Source: Echinicola strongylocentroti
GTDB lineage: Bacteria; Bacteroidota; Bacteroidia; Cytophagales; Cyclobacteriaceae
Assembly (NCBI RefSeq): GCF_003260975.1
Contig: NZ_CP030041.1
Span: 2,775,001 to 2,839,000, forward strand
Direction: 5' to 3'
DNA length: 64,000 nucleotides
The translations under genes and the position numbers were made by a program. The notes under the pieces are model-generated. The model ran no database searches. It saw nothing but the letters and a program-made list of their open reading frames with translations, and was not told the DNA's origin. Position 1 is the stretch's first letter; each line of letters opens with the position of its first letter. Positions 26,726 to 34,049 of this stretch are shown here, in pieces.

Positions 26726-29700
26726 TTATTTCCCTTTAATCCACAGGACAACGGGACCTTCGGCTTCTAACGACAAACCAGCGTTCATTTCTTTGGGGCT
26801 TACCCCTCTTTTGATAATTTCCCCGCTTCCGGAGTGAATGACCAGCAATTCTCCATCTTCAGGAATTTGACCACTAAAACCCGTATTTCCGGCCGTATCT
26901 AATGTTGACAGATAAATCAGCACATCTCCTTTTTCATTCTTCATCAACCAATCCCCACTGCCATCTTCCACGGGTTTCATCATGGCCAGACTCTCCTTCC
27001 AATATGGATCTGCCACGACGGGCAAATTGGGCAATGAGCCTCCGGCAAACAGCACCGCCCAGCCCATCCTGCTGCCAGCAGGTGTGGAGTAGATCACTGC
27101 TTTTTCGGGAAATTGGTCGCGGTACTTTCTGATCCCTTCGTAAATAGCACCTGGGGTTTCCTTTCCCTGTTTCATTTTTCGGGCATGCTGACGTGGAGCC
27201 ATGTGCATTCCTCCCAAAGGTGTATAATCCTCCCCCTCCGAAGGATGCCAATAGCGAATGTCAATCACATCCACCAACTTGCTCCTTACCGGATCTGCCA
27301 AAATGGAATCCTGCACATCCTTCGTGGCACTCAGTGCGATCAGGGCATCGTTTGCGGTCTCCGCTTCCCATTCCCCAATCACATCAAACCAGAATTGCGT
27401 AAAGTGCAGTGGCCCTGTGTATTCGGCACTGGTAAATTGCAGCACATTGCTGTTATCGGCAAAATTCCCTAAACACTGCCGGATAAATTTCCGGTGCAAT
27501 TCCCTTCGCTGTGGATGGTCTACATCATAGAAATATTCATCCATGAAAATGCGCTTATCGCCGGCATAGGGCGGGGGCTCTGGGAAGCCGGTATCATTGA
27601 TATTATTGGCCGTTCGCCAAGGGGAGTCTGCCCAATGGGCTCCTGCCTCCAGGATATTGTGTTGGAAGTAATTTTGGTGCATCAGCAGAATACCTTCCCG
27701 CTCGGCTAGATCGGCAAATTGATCCAATCTGCTCCAATAAAAATAGCTGTACTTGGTCAGGTCATATTTGCTCAGTCTGTCCCAAGCTTCTCCTTGGCCA
27801 CTTCGGGCAAAAGGCTGCTCATAGAAGGGCGGCCATACATCCGGATCAAGTCTCCTGACCCGCTCATGGTCATCCCTTCTTCGCTCGTACCAAAGTCCAT
27901 AGTTGTGATCCAAGGCTACACTTCCTTCCGCTTTCATAGTGGATACTACCTCGGGAATCAAATCCGTATAGCCTTCCCCATACCTTCCCGGTACAAAACG
28001 TGTCACATGCGGACGTGCCCGCTCTACGTCTCGCGGGCGCAGGCTTCCCCGCCACCATTGGACGGATTGGGTCTGGCCGGTAAGCAGTTGGCCATTCCAG
28101 GTGAGCCGCCCATCCTCGATCACCACACGGGGAGCGGTAGTTTTATCGGCTTTTTCTATATCAATTTTTAAATCGGAAAAGGCCTTAGCTTGGGAAGCCT
28201 TGGTATCTATTGGGTTTCTTTCAGCAGCCTGACGGATCCATTCCTCCATGGTCAATAAAGGTTCCCTTGCCAGCATGGTCATCTCCGCTGCCTGCTCCAC
28301 CGAGGGACTACTGGTCGGTTCGGACCCCACAGACATCAGGAACGGATCCAAAGGCAAGCTGCCCAACCGGTCTTCCAGCTGCGCATAGTAAAGGCTGCGG
28401 GGATTGACATGGTTGTTGGTTTCGATCCAGTGGCCATTTCCTTCAAATTGCGCCCAAGCTCCAAACGCCCAGTTTTGGGCGGTAGGAGGACTGTAGTTGC
28501 GGATTTCAGCTGCATCACACTGCCAGAAGACACTGTTGGCAGCAGTCCATCCGGCACCTCGGCCTTCTTGCATGCGGTTCGCAAAAACCAATGCGTGACC
28601 ATCGATCCTCACAATGTCAAACAATACGCCCGAAGCCCATCCTTGCTGGGCACCACTAAAGCTGTGGGGCAAGTAAGCCTTGCACTGCACAAAAGCATTG
28701 GGACCGGCAGTGGCCAGTCCGGTGCTGAAATCGTGATAGCCAAATTCCGAATAGCAACGCTGGAAAAGCGTTTGCTGTCCTTCTGTAAAAAAGGTGTTTC
28801 GTCGCTCTCCTGCCACCTCGGACACTGGTGCCAAAGAGCGGCAATCTTCCACGGTGATTCTCCTACCTGTCTTATAAACGGCCACGGCTGACCCAGCAAA
28901 ATGCTTAAACTCCACCTGCCTCACCCAAGCGTCCTGAACATTTTCCATGGAGATGGCCGACCAGCGGTGGTCTTCGTCTTTGGGATTAGCCTGATCATAA
29001 GTGGACTGCATGGTGAGGTTTTCGATAGCTACATTTTTTATTCTCCCCGGCCAGTGATAGGCCACCAGGTATCCTCCACCATATTCTTGGTCAAGGGAAT
29101 TGGTCAAGGGCACATCGAAGGTGACTTTTCCTTCTGCCGCGTTGGCTACCTCCCTGTCCCAATATTGGTTGTGGCCGCCGGGTTTCCAGCCTATCCAGCC
29201 GGTCTCGCCGCCAAAATCCTTCATTCCAAGCGCATCGATCCACGCTTGGGTAGAAGGCCGCACCACCATGACCTTCGTTCCTGCCGAAATCCCTCCATTC
29301 ACGGTTACTTCCTGTGCATTGACGGGCACATAATCATCGGTGATGTGCAGGGTATCACCAAATGCGCGATTATCCCTTCCCAGTACCCGAACAAGGGTTT
29401 CACGGGTTTTGCCTGAACCGAGCAAGGTCGTTTCTCCTTGGCCACTTCCCCTGAGCACTACACCTGATTGGGCAAACTGAAGCTGTCCAGCTACCTCATA
29501 AGTGCCTGATTGCAGCAAAACGGCTCCTCTAAAGCCATTTTCATCTGCCTTCAAGCTGCCGACATATTCAAGCGCAGCTTGGATGTGGGCAGTTGCATCC
29601 CCCTCGACAGGTGGAAGTACCACTTTCACGGGCACCGTAGGGATCGCTTTCTCACTGGCCATATACCCGCAATAGGAAAAATCCGGGACCGTATTGCCCC

Positions 29701-29881
29701 TATCATATTGCTGATAATGGAGTTTTCCCTCTTCCCGGCTGATGGGGTTTTCGTCCTGCCTCGCCATAAGCGGCAAAGACCAACAGACCAAAAGGCCAAG
29801 TACCACAAAATTCTGGAAGAACCTTCTCCCAGAATTTTGGATGCCTATCAACCTTTTATTATTGCTATAAAACTGTTTCAC
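26726..29881 (-). CDS. Two-domain beta-helix plus DUF6298 protein (putative pectic hydrolase/lyase)
   Basis: At 1051 residues, the largest protein of the locus. After a signal region (FFQNFVVLGLLVCWSLPLMARQ) the first half (about 70-500) is a pectate-lyase-like right-handed beta-helix: HIQAALEYVGSL, FRGAVLLQSGTYEVAGQLQF, VAIENLTMQSTYD, WVRQVEFKHFAGSAVAVYKTG. The second half (about 620-1000) looks like a glycoside-hydrolase-type barrel of the DUF6298 type, with GLWYERRRDDHERVRR, FMDEYFYDVDHPQRRE and the acidic LQFTSAEYTGPLHF. I do not know an assigned activity. It lies 12 bp after the DUF3826 gene and 30 residues of spacer from PL1, so the three form a likely operon. The fusion of a helix and a barrel suggests one protein that recognises and cuts a complex pectin. 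Confidence 0.8.
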   Translation of the reverse strand: MKQFYSNNKRLIGIQNSGRRFFQNFVVLGLLVCWSLPLMARQDENPISREEGKLHYQQYDRGNTVPDFSYCGYMASEKAIPTVPVKVVLPPVEGDATAHIQAALEYVGSLKADENGFRGAVLLQSGTYEVAGQLQFAQSGVVLRGSGQGETTLLGSGKTRETLVRVLGRDNRAFGDTLHITDDYVPVNAQEVTVNGGISAGTKVMVVRPSTQAWIDALGMKDFGGETGWIGWKPGGHNQYWDREVANAAEGKVTFDVPLTNSLDQEYGGGYLVAYHWPGRIKNVAIENLTMQSTYDQANPKDEDHRWSAISMENVQDAWVRQVEFKHFAGSAVAVYKTGRRITVEDCRSLAPVSEVAGERRNTFFTEGQQTLFQRCYSEFGYHDFSTGLATAGPNAFVQCKAYLPHSFSGAQQGWASGVLFDIVRIDGHALVFANRMQEGRGAGWTAANSVFWQCDAAEIRNYSPPTAQNWAFGAWAQFEGNGHWIETNNHVNPRSLYYAQLEDRLGSLPLDPFLMSVGSEPTSSPSVEQAAEMTMLAREPLLTMEEWIRQAAERNPIDTKASQAKAFSDLKIDIEKADKTTAPRVVIEDGRLTWNGQLLTGQTQSVQWWRGSLRPRDVERARPHVTRFVPGRYGEGYTDLIPEVVSTMKAEGSVALDHNYGLWYERRRDDHERVRRLDPDVWPPFYEQPFARSGQGEAWDRLSKYDLTKYSYFYWSRLDQFADLAEREGILLMHQNYFQHNILEAGAHWADSPWRTANNINDTGFPEPPPYAGDKRIFMDEYFYDVDHPQRRELHRKFIRQCLGNFADNSNVLQFTSAEYTGPLHFTQFWFDVIGEWEAETANDALIALSATKDVQDSILADPVRSKLVDVIDIRYWHPSEGEDYTPLGGMHMAPRQHARKMKQGKETPGAIYEGIRKYRDQFPEKAVIYSTPAGSRMGWAVLFAGGSLPNLPVVADPYWKESLAMMKPVEDGSGDWLMKNEKGDVLIYLSTLDTAGNTGFSGQIPEDGELLVIHSGSGEIIKRGVSPKEMNAGLSLEAEGPVVLWIKGK

Positions 29882-29893
29882 TTTTTTCGTAGC

Positions 29894-30553
29894 TTATTGA
29901 TTGTTATCGGCTTTTTGGCGTTCAAACATATCCTTTTCAGCCTGCTTGAGATCATAGCCTAAATCCGAGAGGTAATTGGTGATCTTTCCTTTGTATTTTC
30001 CGAACCAAGCGTGCTTGGCATGGGAAGATCCTGCATCCATGGCATGCTCTCTGGCTTCTGCCAACCAATTCCAGATGTTGTCTTTCTGCGCTTGCGTAAG
30101 GTCTGGCAGCATCTCTTGGTACACTTTGAAGGTGTTGGGAGCCACACCGTAGGTCATCCCATCCTTTACCTGATCCACCTGCTCTGCAGTCAATTCGGAA
30201 GAAAGCTGTGCAAGGTACTTCTTGTGTAGTTTGGCCATGGCCTTGTTGGCTTTCTTTTCGGCTTTGCTGATTTTCTTTTCCTGCTTCTTGCCCTCGTACA
30301 TTTCCTTCGCCGCATCGATTTGCGTGTCACGCTCGTCATGGATCAGGCTAAGGTTTCTGTATTGTTTGGCTATATAGTCGGTTACCTTATCTGCTTTTTG
30401 GGCATCAGCAATATCCATATTCTCTACGATCTTCTTGGCCCGTTCATTGGTCACCTTCACATACTCCGGATCAAAGTCCTGGGCATTCGTTAGCTGCACC
30501 AATCCCATCATCATAATGGCTGCAAATAGAAGTGATTTTATATTCGTTTTCAT
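29894..30553 (-). CDS. DUF3826 secreted protein
   Basis: 219 residues with a signal peptide (MKTNIKSLLFAAIMMMGLVQLTNAQ). The rest is mainly helical and charged (KKQEKKISKAEKKANKAMAKL, a coiled-coil-like stretch), with a conserved-looking C-terminal region DNIWNWLAEAREHAMDAGSS. It matches the DUF3826 family that repeatedly accompanies pectate lyases in Bacteroidota; its function is unknown. ATG 30553 is chosen over an upstream in-frame codon at 30688, since the latter lies inside the PL1 gene and lacks a signal. It sits 62 bp after PL1 and 12 bp before the DUF6298 gene. Confidence 0.82.
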   Translation of the reverse strand: MKTNIKSLLFAAIMMMGLVQLTNAQDFDPEYVKVTNERAKKIVENMDIADAQKADKVTDYIAKQYRNLSLIHDERDTQIDAAKEMYEGKKQEKKISKAEKKANKAMAKLHKKYLAQLSSELTAEQVDQVKDGMTYGVAPNTFKVYQEMLPDLTQAQKDNIWNWLAEAREHAMDAGSSHAKHAWFGKYKGKITNYLSDLGYDLKQAEKDMFERQKADNNQ

Positions 30554-30615
30554 AGTTGTTTGATTTCTTAATCTTGATTTTAAAGGCATTAAAAACACGG
30601 AACAGGCATTGATAC

Positions 30616-32325
30616 TTATTCCTGCAAAAGCCCACCGTTCTTGGCCACTTCCAACAGGGTATCGTGGTTGTTGTCCCAGTTGGTCCAATCTACTTTTTTG
30701 GTGGGATCGATACCGTTGAGGTATTTTTCGAGGTTGGTATAGCCATCACCATTGAGGTCTGCATTGGCGTCAGAAGGATCATTGGGATCGAGGCCGTATT
30801 TCTCCTCCCAAGCATCTGGGATACCATCACCATCGGATTCCTGATAAGGAGACCCCTTGTATTCTGGATAACCACCTACTTGGTCAGGATGGACGATAAT
30901 GCCCTTTTTATAAGAATCTATTGGCAATCTTCTGTTGATAAGTTCTGCTCCGATTTCCATTTCTTTTCCTTCCGGTGCATTGATTTGACCGCTCTTGACA
31001 GTCTTCACGATCCGCTGGTCCACCGCATCACGCTTGGGCAATGTAGCTCCAGCATGGTCCAATACAAACTTGTAAGCTGCTTTGGCAGACATGATGTTTA
31101 GCGGTGCCATTTCGAATGGCTTGGATTGACGCATATAGGCAAAGTGCTTTTCCCTCTCTGCAGGGCTGAGATCACCAGGCTGCACGCCACCGTCCCAGTT
31201 GTCTGCGGTCACCTGTGGATTGCCTTCTACGTAGTTTCCATCCACATAAGCCCTACCAAAGGTCTTGGGATCCAAATAGCCAGATTCTGGTTTGATGATC
31301 CGATAGCTGATGGGTTTGCCTTCAGGCGTCATCGGTCCCGGTTTGTAGTAATTATTGATGATGTTGAACAGGGAACGGTAATCACCGCCATCCACGGACC
31401 GGTTCCACCAGTTGAACAGTACATTATTGACGAAGGTAAAGTCCCCGTACATCCCCACGGAAGGGTTCCGGGAAATGTTATTGGCCCAAAGGTTTCGGAT
31501 AAAGGTGCTGTTCAGCCCACCGATGGTGCTGCCAAAAGCGTGGTTATAGGTATCCAGTCCTTCGGACGAAATGGTATTCTGGATGGTAATATTGGCGGTA
31601 GGCAATTTCTTTCGATCTGAATTTTCATTGGCCGTAAACATGTTTCGGTACATGGAGATATTTTCATCCAAGCCCCAGCTCACCGAGCAGTGGTCGATGA
31701 TGACATTGCCCATGGGGTCACCACTCAGCGCATCATCTCTACGTGTCACATCCGTGGCACCTCTTCGGAACCTCATGTGCCGGATGATCACATCATGTGT
31801 ATCCACCGCAAAGGTCTCACCGGCCACACAAACGCCATCCCCAGGAGCTGACTGCCCTGCAATGGTGACATAGGGAGCACGGATGCTGATGGGTTTTTCC
31901 AGTTGGATAATCCCGGCGACATTAAACACAATGGTCCTGGCACCACCAGCCTCGCACGCTTCCCGTAGCGTTCCTGGGCCACTATCTGCCAAGCTGGTCA
32001 CGACGAAAACCTTTCCCCCTCTTCCGCCAGCCGTATAGGCTCCGCCACCTTCTGCACCAGGAAAAGCAGGAATAGCGGCTTTTACAAAATCCTTGGGATA
32101 AGATGCCCAGCGCATATAAGGCCTTCCTTCTGTGGCTTCTTGTTGGATGGTAGGGTAAATTTCGTCCCATACCTTGTCCAGTCTCGCTTCTTCCAAGGCC
32201 ATTATGGAGTCGGTCTTGGCCTGCATGGCCGGTGGGATTTCGGGATATTGAGCAAATGCTTCCATGCCCAGCAGTGCCGATGCACCCATCATGAGCAAGT
32301 TTTTTTGCCAAAATGACTTATTCAT
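30616..32325 (-). CDS. Pectate lyase family 1 with C-terminal calcium-binding repeats
   Basis: Secreted beta-eliminating lyase that would open the pectin backbone. Signal peptide MNKSFWQKNLLMMGASALLGMEAFAQ, then a beta-helix with IPAFPGAEGGGAYTAGGRGG, TLREACEAGGARTIVFNVAG and the family motif VIIDHCSVSWGLDE. The C-terminus (about 510-560) has EF-hand-like DGDGIPDAWEEKYGLDPNDP and NADLNGDGYTNLEKYLNG, a thrombospondin-3/dockerin-type calcium segment common in such lyases. I start at ATG 32325; ATG 32334 adds MLA only. It heads the minus-strand locus, with a 21-bp direct repeat about 180-220 bp upstream. Confidence 0.92.
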   Translation of the reverse strand: MNKSFWQKNLLMMGASALLGMEAFAQYPEIPPAMQAKTDSIMALEEARLDKVWDEIYPTIQQEATEGRPYMRWASYPKDFVKAAIPAFPGAEGGGAYTAGGRGGKVFVVTSLADSGPGTLREACEAGGARTIVFNVAGIIQLEKPISIRAPYVTIAGQSAPGDGVCVAGETFAVDTHDVIIRHMRFRRGATDVTRRDDALSGDPMGNVIIDHCSVSWGLDENISMYRNMFTANENSDRKKLPTANITIQNTISSEGLDTYNHAFGSTIGGLNSTFIRNLWANNISRNPSVGMYGDFTFVNNVLFNWWNRSVDGGDYRSLFNIINNYYKPGPMTPEGKPISYRIIKPESGYLDPKTFGRAYVDGNYVEGNPQVTADNWDGGVQPGDLSPAEREKHFAYMRQSKPFEMAPLNIMSAKAAYKFVLDHAGATLPKRDAVDQRIVKTVKSGQINAPEGKEMEIGAELINRRLPIDSYKKGIIVHPDQVGGYPEYKGSPYQESDGDGIPDAWEEKYGLDPNDPSDANADLNGDGYTNLEKYLNGIDPTKKVDWTNWDNNHDTLLEVAKNGGLLQE

Positions 32326-32506
32326 AGCCAACATATTCAGTTAATTTTAGGTTTAGGGCAGCAGCTTCGCAAAGCCATACCGCTGTTAATCTTACAAGCC
32401 AAAGAAAGTCGGTGATACCGTACATATTCCTTAAATTACTTATGTAAAGTTACTTAATAAGGTAGCCAAACCTTCCTGAACTATCCTGCTGAAAAGCCTA
32501 CATTGC

Positions 32507-32544
32507 ACCTGAACGGGGATATTATTGACCTGAAAAGGGATATT
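32507..32544. promoter_or_regulatory. 21-bp-spaced direct repeat, candidate regulator site
   Basis: ACCTGAACGGGGATATT (32507-32523) and ACCTGAAAAGGGATATT (32528-32544) are 15/17 identical and exactly 21 bp apart, i.e. two turns of the helix. Further CTGAA cores at 32476 and 32489 sit nearby. The array lies between the PL1 start (minus) and the YtxJ-like start (plus), about 180 bp ahead of PL1. It would suit a dimeric or tandem-binding activator of the pectin locus; no regulator gene is in the window. Confidence 0.45.
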
Positions 32545-32758
32545 GGAAGCATGAAGTTGGGGCGGTAAAATGGGAGCACGCTCAGCACAGGAATCAGGAA
32601 CCGCTTATACGGTCAGCAACTCAAATCTTACCTGTCCTGTGTCTCACGGCTCAAATCTCAAGACTCACTACTCAAGACTTCCCCATCATAACCATTTTTC
32701 ACTTATCTTCGAACCAAAACCAGCTTTTGGGTTGTTACACACCAAACGAAAAGAAACT

Positions 32759-33094
32759 ATGACTTGGAAAGCAATTGATCACCTCGAACAAATCAATAAA
32801 ATCAAAGAAGAAAGCAAGAACCAACCGGTGCTAATCTTCAAACACTCTACCAGCTGCAGCATCAGTGGCATGGCCTGGAACCGGCTGCAACGCAATTGGC
32901 AGGAGGGAGACTTCGAAAAAGTCAGTCCTTACGTACTGGACCTGCTGAGCTATCGTGATATCTCCAATGCCATCGCCCAAGAGTTTGCCGTGGACCATGA
33001 ATCCCCCCAAGTGATCCTTCTCAAGGACGGCATGGCTTTTTATGACACCAGCCACATGGGTATCAATTACCAAGATATTATTGACAAGGTGTAA
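32759..33094 (+). CDS. ytxJ: YtxJ-like bacillithiol-system thioredoxin-fold protein
   Basis: Small cytosolic thioredoxin-fold protein of 111 residues (DUF2847). Seen: the monothiol-type active site KHSTSCSISGMAWNRL and the cis-Pro region SPQVILLKDGMAFYDTSHMGI. Members are linked to bacillithiol redox handling, probably reducing mixed disulfides. I start at ATG 32759 (MTWKAIDHL); the frame continues upstream but through repeat-like sequence with no conserved character. It is divergent from the PL1 gene and the only gene before a ~0.95 kb non-coding space. A weak -7 box (TATCTTCG, 32704-32711) precedes it. Confidence 0.87.
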   Translation: MTWKAIDHLEQINKIKEESKNQPVLIFKHSTSCSISGMAWNRLQRNWQEGDFEKVSPYVLDLLSYRDISNAIAQEFAVDHESPQVILLKDGMAFYDTSHMGINYQDIIDKV

Positions 33095-33103
33095 TTAAAC
33101 CCG

Positions 33104-33899
33104 GAATCAATGCCGTTTAGTTAAGGATATATCCTCCTTTTCATATACCTAAAAGTCCTTTTTTTGATTGACTTTGGCTGGGGAAACCTGATCATCTTGG
33201 TGGATTTTATCCTTTTCCTTTTTTCCATTGATGAAAAAAGAAAGAAAAAAATCTAGGCCTGTGGTATGCCTTTTAAAATGGGACATGGATTTACCCTGTG
33301 ACGGGGATCCGTCGCCCATTTTAATTTTCATCCGGTGGCTACGGCCTAAAAGAGAGTGGGTCTCGCTGTTCCACGACGCGAGCCAACTCCCTTTCCTAAC
33401 GGCCTCCACCACCTACTGAAAAACAGGCATACCAAGGGCCGTCAAAAGGAAGCGACACCTTTTGTGGACTCAACAGGGCCCATAATTCTGGCTCAACCTT
33501 TTAGTTAAGAAATATGCCACTGCATGGAATAATGGTATTAATTTATCCAAAGAAACTTATTAATTGGATCCGCCTTGCAGGTATTGGGCGTTAAGAAATT
33601 AAACCCGAAATATGCATTAGCCAATCTATTGCGACCTGAAATTGCTTTAAAATCAGCCGCTTTGCTTTAGTTTTCGGTGTAACCGTAGCGGTGCTACGCT
33701 CACACCTCCAAACCAACTGCTTTTCTTGCACTTTCAGTCCTCACTACGGTTCCTAATGCATAAATCGGGTTAAAAAGCGGGTGGGCAAAAAGGCAGGCTT
33801 GTCTATCTCGTTGCTAGACAGGTTTGACGAAATGCTGCCCAAGGAAAAAATATAGGATCCGTATTTTCCAGATACACACTAACTAAACGGCATTGATTC
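33104..33899. repeat. Segment with perfect 20-bp terminal inverted repeats
   Basis: GAATCAATGCCGTTTAGTTA (33104-33123) is repeated as its exact reverse complement at 33880-33899. The 796 bp between hold no transposase. Related motifs (TTTAGTTAAG) recur at 33500-33510 and 42611-42625. It resembles a decayed or non-autonomous mobile element. Confidence 0.65.
33600..33771 (-). mobile_element. ~170-bp MITE-like palindromic element, copy A
   Basis: Inverted relative to copies at 39848-40020 and 42196-42364, and the most diverged of the three. Terminal inverted repeats AACCCG...ATGCATTAG frame a central hairpin with the loop ACC. The stem differs from the other copies by paired, compensatory changes (GGTGT/ACACC here against GGCAT/ATGCC), so structure is conserved. 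Confidence 0.7.
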
Positions 33900-33947
33900 T
33901 AGGTAAAACCCCAAGAGCTTGGGATCCAACCTCGATATATACCATTT

Positions 33948-33990
33948 ATGGCCATTATTTGCCTTATGCAATAAATGGCCATTTATTTTT
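33948..33990 (+). terminator. Stem-loop with T-run upstream of the TonB receptor gene
   Basis: ATGGCCATTATTTGC (33948-33962) pairs with GCAATAAATGGCCAT (33968-33982) with two mismatches, followed by TTATTTTTT. It looks like a rho-independent terminator but the nearest plus-strand gene ends 850 bp upstream. It may instead be an attenuator in the leader of the gene starting at 34050. Confidence 0.5.
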
Positions 33991-34049
33991 TAATGCCCCT
34001 TAAACATCTGCCCATTTCTGCGGTCTAACAAGCGTTAAAAACTAAACGC

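Larger units (their letters stand above)
33095..34049. other. 0.95-kb non-coding space bounded by a 20-bp inverted repeat
   Basis: No convincing gene. It holds the 33104-33899 inverted-repeat segment, an inverted copy of the ~170 bp element, and a hairpin ahead of the TonB receptor. An 87-residue minus frame at 33149-33412 is rejected because a related stretch at about 42900-42953 matches at nucleotide level but breaks frame. Confidence 0.6.

Noticed and set aside
33149..33412. 87-residue minus-strand frame that looked like a small gene
   Set aside because: Related nucleotide sequence near 42.9 kb breaks the frame, so it is better read as a repeat.
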